DNA of 45,703 bases. Source: Candidatus Methanophagaceae archaeon GoMg1. GTDB taxonomy: Archaea; Halobacteriota; Syntropharchaeia; Alkanophagales; Methanospirareceae. The position numbers and the translations under genes were made by a program. The stretch lies in assembly GCA_013180605.1 (NCBI GenBank), contig QBUL01000184.1, forward strand, positions 1 to 45,703. Reading direction: 5' to 3'. Shown piece after piece: positions 1-8,085 of this stretch (the stretch's first letter is position 1; each line of letters begins with the position of its first letter). The notes beneath the pieces were generated by a model. That model saw only the letters and a list, made by a program, of their open reading frames with translations. It was not told the origin of the DNA and ran no database searches.

Positions 1-542
1 GCCAAAATGAATACAATGAGTAGCAAAGTCATTGCTAAGCACACGGGGATCATGGCGAGGCTGCCAGACATAATGGAAGTCAGCACCACGAGCAGGATTG
101 CCAGTATTATGTCCTCGAATACCATCAGCCACACGACTGTTTCTGCTTCAGGGTAGATTAGCCTCTTGTTCTCTATCAGCGAGGAAATGGCAATTGCAGA
201 ACTGCTGATGTAAACTGCAGATGCGAGTATGAACGCCTCTATCAGGCTCAAGCCAATAACGAGCCCCAGCGAAAATCCTGCGATAAAATTCACCCCGAAG
301 TCCGTGCAACCTGCAAACAACCTTCCAGGCTCTTTTATTCCTTTGAAGTTGAACTCATATCCTATGTAGAACATCAGAAGGATTACACCGATCTTACCCA
401 GCCACTGGATGAAGTCGTATGAGGTTATTAAGTTGAATCCACTCTGTCCGAGGATTATTCCTGCGATTATGTATGCAGGGATTGCGGCTTGCCTCAGGTA
501 TTTCGATGCCAGTCCGAGGGCTAAGCACGAAAGAAGGAAAAT
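1..542 (-). CDS. CPA2-type cation:proton antiporter, partial at both ends
   Basis: Reading the minus strand gives about 180 hydrophobic residues without a stop, including [45 protein letters not shown] and [19 protein letters not shown]. This order matches the start of the transmembrane domain of KefB/NapA-type monovalent cation:proton antiporters (CPA2), which exchange Na+ or K+ for H+ across the membrane. The C-terminal part lies outside the window. The N-terminus is also missing: the frame enters near position 542 with no ATG, GTG or TTG start and meets a stop a few codons further upstream, where the DNA becomes hisF on the other strand. About ten residues of the first helix are probably lost. 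Subfamily and ion are not determined. Confidence 0.75.
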   Translation of the reverse strand, partial: MFLLSCLALGLASKYLRQAAIPAYIIAGIILGQSGFNLITSYDFIQWLGKIGVILLMFYIGYEFNFKGIKEPGRLFAGCTDFGVNFIAGFSLGLVIGLSLIEAFILASAVYISSSAIAISSLIENKRLIYPEAETVVWLMVFEDIILAILLVVLTSIMSGSLAMIPVCLAMTLLLIVFIL

Positions 543-892
543 GCTGGTTTGAATGCTCCTTCTACGGCGGCAGGAAGTTCACGGGTGTGGATGCGATAAA
601 GTGGGCAATGGAAGTAGAGGAACGAGGAGCAGGAGAGATAATGCTCACGAGCATGGACCGCGATGGAACAAAAGACGGCTTCGACCTGGAGTTAACGAGT
701 GCGGTTTGCGACCGAGTAAATATCCCGATTATCGCCTCGGGTGGCTGTGGATTGCCGTCACACATAAAGGATGTTTTCAAGTTCACGGATGCTTCTGCGG
801 CACTCGCTGCTTCTATTTTCCACTATAATGAATATACCGTTCGTGAGGTCAAACAGTATTTAAATGAGAATGGGGTTCACGTTCGATTGTAA
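522..892 (+). pseudogene. hisF: HisF C-terminal fragment
   Basis: The frame encodes about 120 residues matching the last half of imidazole glycerol phosphate synthase subunit His[48 protein letters not shown] and [18 protein letters not shown], ending in the usual PVRL-like tail (HVRL). The second catalytic Asp loop ([11 protein letters not shown]) is present. HisF is normally about 250-270 residues, a (beta/alpha)8 barrel making IGP and AICAR in histidine synthesis, so the first half of the barrel is absent. Upstream of about position 522 the frame is antisense to the antiporter; the ATG at 473 lies in that foreign DNA and is not the native start. No function is expected from this copy. Confidence 0.85.
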
Positions 893-1143
893 GATTTTTT
901 TAGATGTATAAGTAAGGGATAGTTTCCTTCTATTCTCCAAAAACCGATGTAGTTTCCACTGGAGTGATGCAACCCCACAACTACCATTTCATCATAAAAA
1001 TTAACAAAATACCCCATAACTATGTTACCACATAGCGTTCATGCACAACTCACAACTTCCGGGATACCATTAAGAACCCTGTAAACGTGCTATTTTAAGC
1101 ACGGACAACCCATAATTACCATTTTATAGCCGGCGCAGATAGC
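893..1143. other. Intergenic left flank of the IS element with two short hairpins
   Basis: No coding sequence is recognised. The stretch holds two perfect six-base-pair hairpins, CTATGT-TACC-ACATAG near 1020-1035 and CGTGCT-ATTTTA-AGCACG at 1086-1103, and loose repeats of a CCCCAYAACTA/ACCATTT pattern. It probably carries the left end of the transposase-bearing element, but no terminal inverted repeat or target duplication was found by eye. Confidence 0.35.
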
Positions 1144-2877
1144 TTACGCTAAAGCATCCATGCACTCGATTTTATCCCGCGTTCGACTTATAAACTCGTT
1201 TATGCTCGCCAATTGCTCCTTATACCTGCTTTCGTATTTCTTATTGAATTCAAACTTGACGGATTTGCCATTGAACGAAATAACCGCAATTTTATGGAGT
1301 ATATCCCGCCTCAGCACTTCTATGCCGGCGTTCCTGTATTTCTCCGTTAAAGCGCGTTTGAATATGTTAACGATGTCGTAAGCGATGAAACTGAAGTAAA
1401 TATGCACCTTTATCGGCTCCAAATCCCTGCTCGGCAGCTTGTTTATGTACCATTCGCCTTTCGCTTCTTCGAACAGGGTCTCTATCAACCAGCGATTCCC
1501 GTAATCCCCGATAATCTGCTCTGGCGCTGCGTTAAACACGTCCGTCAGCCAGATAGACAATTCTTCCTTCTCAACCCCGTCTAATACCTCTATTTCCGCC
1601 TTGTAACCCTCTATCCTGTATTTCCTCCACCTACCCTTTCCGACAGCCTTGACCTCCTGTATTTTCCTCAGCGTTTTCGCTATCGTAGTTGCAGGCTTCT
1701 TAGAATTGCTAAATACCACTTCATATTCCTTATTGTACATATCAATGAGTTCCTGCGTAGTATATGAACCAGAAAGTCGTTCCAGGAGCAGACGAAGCTT
1801 ATCTTCCTTCGATAACCGCGCTCTTTTCTTCTCCACGACTATGCGAACAGGAATACCACCGGAAAACGAGCAGACGCACTCTGCAATTCGCACTGGCTTT
1901 TTCTCTGCATCCCGCTTGAGCTTTGCCGCTTTGCCGCGGGCTGTTTTCGGCTCGTACTCCTTTGTTTTCAGTACCACTTCCCGGAATTCATCTTCGCCTA
2001 ATTCAGCAGCCTGCTCGTAGAACTTCGTTCCCCTCTTACCCCTCGTTACGTACTCCATATGTTCTTTATCGTCCAGCCAGAGGAAGTTTGCCTCATCGTA
2101 AAAACCGCGGTCAATGTAAAGCCTTTTTATCTTTTTCCCCGTTATTTCCACTGCCTTTTTGACCATATCCTGCAAAGAAGGTGCGTCTGCCTCGTTTATC
2201 CCCCGCACCTCAAAGTAAATAGGTATCCGGTACACGACATCGTAGATCACGAACAGCTTGTACCCCCTCACGTTCTCTTTCGTCTGATAATCGAAGACTT
2301 CCTCTGCACCCTCGTAAGTCAGTCCATCTACGCGCATTTTGCTGCTATCGCACGCCGCCGTCTCCCCAGTCACGAATCCGAGGATTCTCATCCACTGAAT
2401 GATTGCACGGTATGCTTTTCGCAACTCTTCCTCTCTGTATCGCCGAATGTCCTCGTCAAGCGTGCTTTTGCTCGGCGTTCTATCCCCGTCGAGCGTGCAG
2501 ATTATCTGCAAGAATACGTCGTCCTCCAGCTCTTCGTCCAGGCCGTATGCGTTCTTGAAGCCGAGTATCATCTTGACGATGTACGCGAGACTGATTTGCA
2601 GCGGTGTATAGACGCAGTTGCTCCTCTTTTCCACCTTCATGTCCTCTAGAATATTTACGATGCCCAATCCGTAGAGGACGTAGAGCATGAGATTGAATCC
2701 AGCCCATTTGGTGGCAGTGCGGTGTATTTTCTTATTGATGCGCGTGAATTTTAATGATTCCATCTCTTTACTCATTCGGGGGAAGCGGCGGTTGCCAAAA
2801 TAGCACTTCGTGAATAATACCACTTGATGTCTCTCCAGATCCTCGAAGTTCATACAGTCGGTGATATGGGCGATCAA
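1144..2877 (-). CDS. IS4-family DDE transposase, catalytic part (frame B)
   Basis: This 577-residue frame carries the RNase-H-like catalytic core. Candidate acids are Asp177 (ACDSSKM), Asp256 (YIDRGFYDEANF) and Glu466. The last sits in a textbook IS4 signature Y459-x2-R462-x3-E466-x6-K473. Between the second Asp and the Glu, residues about 353-423 read as a winged-helix-like segment (LSKEDKLRLLLERL ... GKGRWRKYRIE) within the usual beta-strand insertion region. The apparent start is a TTG directly after the stop of the upstream frame; reading one base over joins the frames seamlessly, so this start is probably not used alone. The protein would cut and join element ends at target DNA. Confidence 0.85.
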   Translation of the reverse strand: MIAHITDCMNFEDLERHQVVLFTKCYFGNRRFPRMSKEMESLKFTRINKKIHRTATKWAGFNLMLYVLYGLGIVNILEDMKVEKRSNCVYTPLQISLAYIVKMILGFKNAYGLDEELEDDVFLQIICTLDGDRTPSKSTLDEDIRRYREEELRKAYRAIIQWMRILGFVTGETAACDSSKMRVDGLTYEGAEEVFDYQTKENVRGYKLFVIYDVVYRIPIYFEVRGINEADAPSLQDMVKKAVEITGKKIKRLYIDRGFYDEANFLWLDDKEHMEYVTRGKRGTKFYEQAAELGEDEFREVVLKTKEYEPKTARGKAAKLKRDAEKKPVRIAECVCSFSGGIPVRIVVEKKRARLSKEDKLRLLLERLSGSYTTQELIDMYNKEYEVVFSNSKKPATTIAKTLRKIQEVKAVGKGRWRKYRIEGYKAEIEVLDGVEKEELSIWLTDVFNAAPEQIIGDYGNRWLIETLFEEAKGEWYINKLPSRDLEPIKVHIYFSFIAYDIVNIFKRALTEKYRNAGIEVLRRDILHKIAVISFNGKSVKFEFNKKYESRYKEQLASINEFISRTRDKIECMDALA

Positions 2878-2878
2878 A

Positions 2879-3307
2879 TCACCAAAAAAAGCGGTTGAAA
2901 TCCGCGCCCATCCGCTCCCGGAACTTTGTTACTGTCCCTTTTGTGGGCACCTTCTCGAATCCCATCAACTTCATACACGACTTATTTGAGGAAAGGAAAT
3001 CAAGCGCTTCTTCTATCTTCAGCCTCGCTAATTTCGCAAATAAGAAGAAAGAGAGCATCGAGGCAGCGGTGTAATCTTGTCCGTCATATTTCCTCAGTTC
3101 TTCGTTCTCACTGAGCCGGAGGCGGGCTGTGTTAAAGAAAACCCGGATTGTCCTTATTCCCTGTTTGCTGAGCCGGTTTAGGAAAATCCACAGCTCCAGC
3201 ATGTATCGCAGGCACCCCCAGTCGTAGGAATCGTAGTCAAAAACACTCGATTGTCCCTTTATGTTGAGTAGCTTGTTAACTCCCTCTTTGAACTCATCCT
3301 CTACCAT
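2879..3307 (-). CDS. IS4-family transposase, N-terminal part (frame A)
   Basis: This 142-residue frame begins MVEDEFKEGVNKLL and includes a helical segment DYTAASMLSFFLFAKLARLK followed by KGTVTKFRERMG, typical of the N-terminal DNA-binding region of IS4/IS5-type transposases. It ends at TGA directly after a run of seven T's (coding strand, about 2881-2890). Skipping one T there (+1) continues into the catalytic frame as ...NRFFGDLIAHITD. The gene is therefore interrupted by an indel or read by programmed frameshifting. Confidence 0.75.
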   Translation of the reverse strand: MVEDEFKEGVNKLLNIKGQSSVFDYDSYDWGCLRYMLELWIFLNRLSKQGIRTIRVFFNTARLRLSENEELRKYDGQDYTAASMLSFFLFAKLARLKIEEALDFLSSNKSCMKLMGFEKVPTKGTVTKFRERMGADFNRFFW

Positions 3308-3330
3308 ACTATGACGATAGATGGGATATG

Positions 3331-3340
3331 TTTATATAAG
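3331..3340 (-). promoter_or_regulatory. TATA box for the transposase
   Basis: On the minus strand the sequence CTTATATAAA is centred about 28 bases upstream of the ATG at 3307, the distance expected for an archaeal TATA box driving a leaderless transcript. No Shine-Dalgarno sequence precedes the ATG, which fits leaderless translation. This is inferred from spacing only. Confidence 0.45.
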
Positions 3341-3400
3341 GCACATTTCGTCTGGAGCTCGCCTTCCATAAGTTTTGGTAAATAGGACTAAACTATTTAT

Positions 3401-3670
3401 GTGAGGAAACTACTCTGGATTTTAGAGCATGGTGAGGCGGTGGCGATGGTTTTACCTTATGCACTTGAATTCAATGGTTTTGATGCAGGGGTTATAAAAG
3501 AGATAAAAGGGATATTAAGAGACCTGAAACTTGGCAGAGAAGTTAAAGGGAATATTGAAGAAATGGCGAGAATAGTCATGGAGGACAAGAAGCATTTATC
3601 TAATAATCCTCGTGAGGTGACATACGAAGATGTGGTTAATATTTATGAGAAAATTAAAGAAGGAGTTTGA
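3401..3670 (+). pseudogene. Iron-containing alcohol dehydrogenase, C-terminal remnant
   Basis: The 89-residue frame begins at a GTG and includes HGEAVAMVLPYALEFN, then a helical tail ending LSNNPREVTYEDVVNIYEKI. The HGEA...LPYALEFN block and the NNPRExTxEDxxxIY end are hallmarks of group III (Fe-dependent) alcohol dehydrogenases, normally about 380-400 residues. Only the last ~85 residues remain; an in-frame TAA lies just upstream and the IS element lies beyond it. The NAD-binding domain and most metal ligands are gone, so it is not a working enzyme. Confidence 0.75.
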
Positions 3671-3733
3671 AGAGAGAGAATGAAAGGTTTTTTAATACTA
3701 CCACATATTAGAATAGAAGAAAGGTAATGAGCC

Positions 3734-3988
3734 ATGAAAGCGATAGCTATACATGAGGATGTGTTAGCAGCGATAAAAATACCAGAGAAGGATGTAGAGA
3801 AGGTATTAAAGCTGGAATTAGCCTTCGCTTTATACCAAAGAGGTATTATTTCGCTGGGTAAAGCAAGAAAACTTGCTGGGATGAGCAAGTGGGAATTTAT
3901 AGAGGAATTAGGGAAAAGAAAAATTGAAAGGCACTACACAGAAAAGGAATTAGAGGAGGATTTAGCCTTTGCCAAAAGTAGTAAGTAA
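3734..3988 (+). CDS. UPF0175 family protein, probable antitoxin
   Basis: The protein has 84 residues. LELAFALYQRGIISLGKARKLAGMSKWEFIEELGKRKI is the characteristic UPF0175 helix-turn-helix region, in which a small DNA-binding domain is followed by a C-terminal tail that can contact a partner. UPF0175 genes regularly precede DUF3368 PIN-like genes, and here the next gene overlaps by 20 bases. The likely role is to repress the operon and neutralise the nuclease. Transcription probably starts in the 60 bases upstream, after the alcohol dehydrogenase remnant. Pairing and family are clear; antitoxin activity is inferred. Confidence 0.8.
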   Translation: MKAIAIHEDVLAAIKIPEKDVEKVLKLELAFALYQRGIISLGKARKLAGMSKWEFIEELGKRKIERHYTEKELEEDLAFAKSSK

Positions 3989-4457
3989 TTCATCACCGCT
4001 GATACATTTAGCTAAAATAGGACATTTAGACCTATTGAAATACTTCTTTGGCGAGATAATTGTGCCAGAAGTAGTGTACAAAGAATGCGTGATTGAAGGA
4101 AAAGGTAGAGAAGATGCGAAAAAGATTGAAAAGGCAGAATGGATTAACGTGGCAAAGATAAAGAATGAAAATTTAAAGAGGGCTCTTATGATGGTTTTGG
4201 ATGAAGGGGAGGCTGAAGCAATAGTGCTGGCTTTGGAAGAATCTGCGGATTTAATTCTCTTAGATGATTATGAAGCGAGGGAAGTAGCCAGAAATTACGA
4301 GTTGACTATCACGGGTGTCATAGGAGGTATTTTAATAATGGCGAAAGAGGAGGGAAAAATAGGTAGCTTGAAAGAAGAATTAGAGAAGTTAAAAGAAACT
4401 GGATTCTGGATAAGTGGGGATTTATACACTAAAATTTTGAGAGAAGAAAAAGGATAA
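3969..4457 (+). CDS. DUF3368 PIN-like ribonuclease, probable toxin
   Basis: The protein has 162 residues and opens PKVVSNSSPLIHLAKIG, where the early Asp of most PIN domains is replaced by the VSNSSPLI motif typical of DUF3368. Later acidic positions are present in LDEGEAEAIVLAL and LILLDDYEARE, matching the PIN metal-binding cluster. The start is a TTG inside the end of the upstream antitoxin; this is the only start giving the canonical N-terminus. As a PIN-domain protein it would cleave RNA when free of its partner. Target RNA is unknown. Confidence 0.8.
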   Translation: MPKVVSNSSPLIHLAKIGHLDLLKYFFGEIIVPEVVYKECVIEGKGREDAKKIEKAEWINVAKIKNENLKRALMMVLDEGEAEAIVLALEESADLILLDDYEAREVARNYELTITGVIGGILIMAKEEGKIGSLKEELEKLKETGFWISGDLYTKILREEKG

Positions 4458-4460
4458 AAA

Positions 4461-4544
4461 ATGAAGGCGTTGATACTCAATTTAAGAGATTTTGAAGAGT
4501 TAAGAGGCTGTCCAACAATTCAAAATTGCAACAAAAAAGAATAG
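4461..4544 (+). pseudogene. Short fragment MKALILNLRDFEELRG..., unrecognised
   Basis: A 27-codon frame starts three bases after the toxin stop and has an AAAAGGA ribosome site in front. Its opening (MKALILNLRDFEEL) looks protein-like but then runs into low-complexity sequence and a stop. It may be the cut start of a third gene of the toxin-antitoxin operon. The family is not recognised. Confidence 0.2.
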
Positions 4545-4656
4545 AAACACCAAACAAACCCACCCATTAACGCCCTCTTTTTAGCCATGCTATCACCTTG
4601 GATTTAACGGTTTATCATTCCCTACTTTTTATCCGAAAAAACCGAAGCTCTTCTGT

Positions 4657-4760
4657 GTGTGCCTCGCAGCCTAATCAGCCAGTTGGTGAAAATCCAACAC
4701 CTTTGAAAGGCTGTAATGAAGCCAGAGGAAAGGGATATGAGCTCTACGTAGAGCGTATGC
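4657..4760 (+). mobile_element. Probable group II intron scrap (5' end and domain I pieces)
   Basis: The segment begins GTGTGCC, matching the GUGYG 5' end of group II introns, and continues with short pairs such as GTTGG-TGAAAA-TCCAAC and GGCTGTAATGAAGCC that resemble domain I. A 14-base perfect palindrome GCTCTACGTAGAGC (4741-4754) is followed by GTATGC, close to the GAGCCGTATGC start of domain V. No reverse transcriptase and no full domain V are present, so if this is an intron it is a deletion remnant. The rest of the gap 4545-4797 shows no gene. Confidence 0.3.
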
Positions 4761-4797
4761 AAATTTTCGGATGTTCATATTTTTAAAGTTCCTGAGT

Positions 4798-5667
4798 TTA
4801 TCGCATCATTTTATAATAATAAGCCTCCTCACGGCTGGCTACCCCTGCCTCTTTTGATATTTGCTCGAATTCATCATCCGACATTCTCGAAGAAACAATC
4901 CGCGATAATTTGTCTGTACCACGAGATATATCTGTCTCTTCCTTTCTTCTCCAGATAATTTCAGTTGGTAGAAACTTCTCGAACGCTTTCCGCAGAATCC
5001 ACTTCCCTGTTACTTCCTCTTCGCCATTTGTCTTTGTTTTACGAACCTTAAGCTCAAAAGGTATTTTTGATGCAAATTCAACAATCTTCGAGTCCAGAAA
5101 GGGTTGTTTAACCTCTATCCCGAGAAGATTACCCAATGTTTCTGATACAAGTGGCTCTTTCTCTTTTATCCTTCTGATCTTATCCCCCATCCTCTTTTCT
5201 ATTTCCTTTTGCTCACGTGTGAATAGATGGCGATAGCCAAAGAAGAGCTCATCACCGCCGTCTCCAGTCATAACTGCAGAAAAATCCAGCTCCTTTGCGT
5301 AGGACAGAGCAGCATACATGGCTACTCCAAACCTGATTAGCATGGGATTGTAGGTATCAAGAGCATTTACCACATCGGGAATCGATTTTATCGCAGCTTC
5401 GATATCGAATATCTTTATTTTGAGTTCCAGTCCAAACGTATCAGCTACTAACCTCGAGTAATGGATGTCCGTGCCCTCTTCCAATGCAACTACGATAGCA
5501 GTGGGTTTGGATTTAGATTCGGAGTATTTACTTGCTAAACAGGCAATTACTGAGGAGTCTAATCCGCCTGATAACAGAACGGCTTCCGCGATATTCTCCT
5601 TAACGCTGTCCTTCATCAGATCTACTAATTCCTCTGCCAACGCATTCGCATTCTCGGTGGAAACCAT
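4798..5667 (-). CDS. Asparagine synthase-like PP-loop ATPase (synthetase domain only)
   Basis: From the ATG at 5667 the protein has 289 residues beginning MVSTENANALAEEL. AVLLSGGLDSSVIACLAS is the PP-loop that binds ATP, and MTGDGGDELFFGYRHLF is the second conserved block of asparagine synthase B. The glutaminase domain (N-terminal Cys nucleophile) is absent, as in stand-alone archaeal homologues of about 290-350 residues. It probably adenylates a carboxylate and transfers an amine, but substrate and product are unknown. An open frame extends upstream to 5889, but that extension is low-complexity sequence antisense to another reading frame. Only about 20 bases separate this start from the divergent start at 5688, leaving no room for an intact promoter. 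Confidence 0.75.
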   Translation of the reverse strand: MVSTENANALAEELVDLMKDSVKENIAEAVLLSGGLDSSVIACLASKYSESKSKPTAIVVALEEGTDIHYSRLVADTFGLELKIKIFDIEAAIKSIPDVVNALDTYNPMLIRFGVAMYAALSYAKELDFSAVMTGDGGDELFFGYRHLFTREQKEIEKRMGDKIRRIKEKEPLVSETLGNLLGIEVKQPFLDSKIVEFASKIPFELKVRKTKTNGEEEVTGKWILRKAFEKFLPTEIIWRRKEETDISRGTDKLSRIVSSRMSDDEFEQISKEAGVASREEAYYYKMMR

Positions 5668-5687
5668 ATGTAAAAGAAGTGTTCGAA

Positions 5688-5933
5688 ATGAAAAAAGAAT
5701 TATTAATCCTGAAACGTAATAAAGCAAAAGAACTGCACGAGGAAGGCGGGAGTAACCGTAAAATAGCCAAGTATTTACTGGCAAGCAAAGACAGCGTAGG
5801 TAAATGGGTGCAGATGAATGAAAGCGAAATATCAAGCGACAACAGAGGCAGGAAAAAGGGAAAAAAAAGAAAATACACACCGAAAACAAAACGGCAAATT
5901 ATAAATATAAGAAAAGACTTAGAGAAAAAATAA
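5688..5933 (+). pseudogene. Transposase N-terminal helix-turn-helix fragment
   Basis: The frame encodes about 80 residues: KAKELHEEGGSNRKIAKYL followed by a recognition helix and a strongly basic linker with GRKKGKKRKYTPKTKRQI. This is the usual DNA-binding start of IS630/IS481-like transposases, after which a DDE domain should follow. Instead the frame stops after DLEKK and the restriction gene starts 34 bases later. It is probably a cut transposase; a small free-standing regulator for the restriction gene is the alternative. Confidence 0.5.
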
Positions 5934-5967
5934 AATAAACTTAAGAAACCGAATGAAGGGGGATTTT

Positions 5968-8085
5968 ATGAAGTATCACAAACATATTTTCAATCAAAAA
6001 ACGCTTAACAGAGTCCTGAGTCGAATTAGAGCTTCCTCTGTCCCAAATCTAAAAGAAAAACAGGAATTTATATCGAAATGGATTCAATCTCTTCAAAGCG
6101 GGAAGTTGGACAATATTAAAGAGACGTCCATTGACCAGAAATTTTTGGATGACTTTTTCGTGCGTGTGTTGGGTTATCAGGGCGTGATAGGGGGTTCGGA
6201 GGCGTGGAATATAATTCCACAGCAAAAGATGAAAGTTACCACCAACCGAGCAGATGGGGCATTAGGGTATTTTTCAAACGAGCAAGAAGACATACGGGCG
6301 GTGATTGAACTCAAAGATGCCAATACCGATTTAGATTCACCACAGCACCGCAGGAATGATAAACGAACGCCGGTTCAGCAAGCTTTCGGGTATGTTCCGG
6401 AAGCGGGAAAGAGTTGCAAATGGGTTATTGTTTCTAATTTTAAAGAACTACGACTTTATCATCGTTCATCCCTGAATGAGTATGAAGTGTTTTTCATTGA
6501 AAAACTCTTAGAACCAGAAACGTTCAAAAAGTTTTACTATTTGCTTTCTAAAGAGAATTTGATTGCTAAAGACGGCGAAAGTGGGATTGAAAAGCTTTAT
6601 CGGAACAACACAGAGGAAGAGGAGAAGATATCTAATAAATTCTATGGAGAATACAAAACGGCACGAATCCATCTTTTTGAACACCTGAAGAAGAACAATC
6701 CCGAAAAAGACGAAATGCTCTTACTGGAAAAGACCCAGAAGATTTTAGACCGTTTTATTTTCGTCTGTTTCTGCGAAGATAAGGGTTTGCTACCGGCAAG
6801 GATTTTTAGGGGTACTTTAGAACAGGCAAGAAACGCTATTATAGAACTGGAAGATAAAAATTGGAACTTTATCCAGGCGCTTTTTAAAGCTATTAACGAC
6901 GGGAAACCAGAACACGACATCAACAAATTCGATGGTGGGCTTTTTGCACCCGATGATGAGCTTGATACTCTCAAACTCACTGATGCGGTTTTTGAAGAAC
7001 TGGCAAAGATTACGGATTATGATTTTGACACTGATTTAAACGTTAATATTTTAGGGCATATTTTTGAGCAGTCCATCTCGGATTTAGAGGAGATTAAAGC
7101 GGAAATCAATGGCGAACGCCTTGATAAGAAAAAAGGTAAGCGCAAAAAAGAGGGGATTTATTATACGCCGGAATATATCACCCGCTATATTGTGGAGAAT
7201 GCCATCGGCGGATGGTTGGAAGACAGGAAAAAGGAACTGGGGTTTTATGACTTACCTGAACTAACTGGAAAGGATTACGAATCAATAAAAGTCAAAAAGA
7301 GAGCCTATAACGATAATATAAAACGACATTTAGATTTTTGGGAAGCGTACAAATCTATATTAGAAAATATAAAAGTGCTTGACCCTGCTTGTGGTTCCGG
7401 AGCGTTTTTGAATCAAGCATTTGATTATCTGTTTAGAGAAGGACAACGAGTAAATGAAGAAATAGCAAAGCTGAAACGAGGCACGCATAGTTTGGTTGAC
7501 TTGGATAAAAGCATATTGAGTGACAATCTTTATGGTGTTGATTTAAATTCGGAATCGGTGGAGATCACTAAACTTTCGCTTTGGCTCAAAACAGCCAGCA
7601 AGCATAAAGAACTGACCGCTCTGGATGAGAATGTTACATGTGGAAATTCGCTTATTGATGATAAATCTATTGATCCTAAAGCGTTTGAGTGGGAAAAAGA
7701 ATTTCCATTTGAGTTTGATGTGGTGATTGGGAATCCCCCTTATCTGAACGCTATAAACATGCAAGAAACTATCCCACAACAAAGGCGGTGGCTGAAAGAA
7801 AATTACTCATATCTAAAAGAAAAGTGGGACATCTATGTGTGCTTTATTGAAAGGGGATTACAAAAGCTGAGAAAAGAGGGATATATTAGCTATATTATTC
7901 CAGATTCTTTCCTTACAGAAAAGTATTCAGATCATCTTAGAGCTTACCTTGAGAAGAATAAAAGGATTATTCAGATAGATTATTTCCCAGATATTGAGAT
8001 ATTTGAAGATGTTGCTGTTCACAATATCATATTTGTTTTTAAAAACACAAAAGCAAATGTCCCTATAAAGAAAATTAAGCTATAA
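5968..8085 (+). CDS. Type IIG restriction-modification enzyme, N-terminal nuclease and methyltransferase part
   Basis: The start at 5968 (MKYHKHIFNQKTL) has an AAGGGGGA ribosome site. The 705-residue frame holds a PD-(D/E)xK-like nuclease near residues 95-115 (RADGALGY ... VIELKDANTDLD). An adenine methyltransferase follows with an AdoMet motif LDPACGSGAFLNQAF near 470 and the catalytic NPPY motif (VVIGNPPYLNA) near 585. Fused enzymes of this kind methylate one site form and cut the unmethylated form with the same target-recognition domain. The frame ends early at a TAA at 8083; the missing C-terminal part continues at once in the -1 frame. The gene is therefore frameshifted in this assembly and is probably inactive unless the indel is an error. 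Confidence 0.85.
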   Translation: MKYHKHIFNQKTLNRVLSRIRASSVPNLKEKQEFISKWIQSLQSGKLDNIKETSIDQKFLDDFFVRVLGYQGVIGGSEAWNIIPQQKMKVTTNRADGALGYFSNEQEDIRAVIELKDANTDLDSPQHRRNDKRTPVQQAFGYVPEAGKSCKWVIVSNFKELRLYHRSSLNEYEVFFIEKLLEPETFKKFYYLLSKENLIAKDGESGIEKLYRNNTEEEEKISNKFYGEYKTARIHLFEHLKKNNPEKDEMLLLEKTQKILDRFIFVCFCEDKGLLPARIFRGTLEQARNAIIELEDKNWNFIQALFKAINDGKPEHDINKFDGGLFAPDDELDTLKLTDAVFEELAKITDYDFDTDLNVNILGHIFEQSISDLEEIKAEINGERLDKKKGKRKKEGIYYTPEYITRYIVENAIGGWLEDRKKELGFYDLPELTGKDYESIKVKKRAYNDNIKRHLDFWEAYKSILENIKVLDPACGSGAFLNQAFDYLFREGQRVNEEIAKLKRGTHSLVDLDKSILSDNLYGVDLNSESVEITKLSLWLKTASKHKELTALDENVTCGNSLIDDKSIDPKAFEWEKEFPFEFDVVIGNPPYLNAINMQETIPQQRRWLKENYSYLKEKWDIYVCFIERGLQKLRKEGYISYIIPDSFLTEKYSDHLRAYLEKNKRIIQIDYFPDIEIFEDVAVHNIIFVFKNTKANVPIKKIKL

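Larger units (their letters stand above)
1144..3307 (-). mobile_element. IS4-type insertion sequence (two-frame transposase; ends not defined)
   Basis: Two minus-strand reading frames that together make one DDE transposase of about 720 residues define the element. The remnant of an iron alcohol dehydrogenase lies just to the right (3401), suggesting that insertion or a related rearrangement broke that gene. Terminal inverted repeats and direct repeats were searched for by eye and not found, so the true ends are unknown and the interval covers coding sequence only. Confidence 0.7.

Noticed and set aside
2059-2649. 196-codon plus-strand frame inside the transposase
   Set aside because: It is antisense to the DDE domain and has no start signal or family match; an antisense shadow.
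4598-4786. 62-codon open frame MDLTVYHSLLF...
   Set aside because: It runs through the probable intron fragment, has no ribosome site or recognisable domain, and its codon use is random.
5668-5889. Long N-terminal extension of the asparagine-synthase-like protein with hydrophobic runs
   Set aside because: It is antisense to the transposase HTH frame and is Cys/Phe/Leu-rich low complexity; the family begins at MVSTEN (5667).
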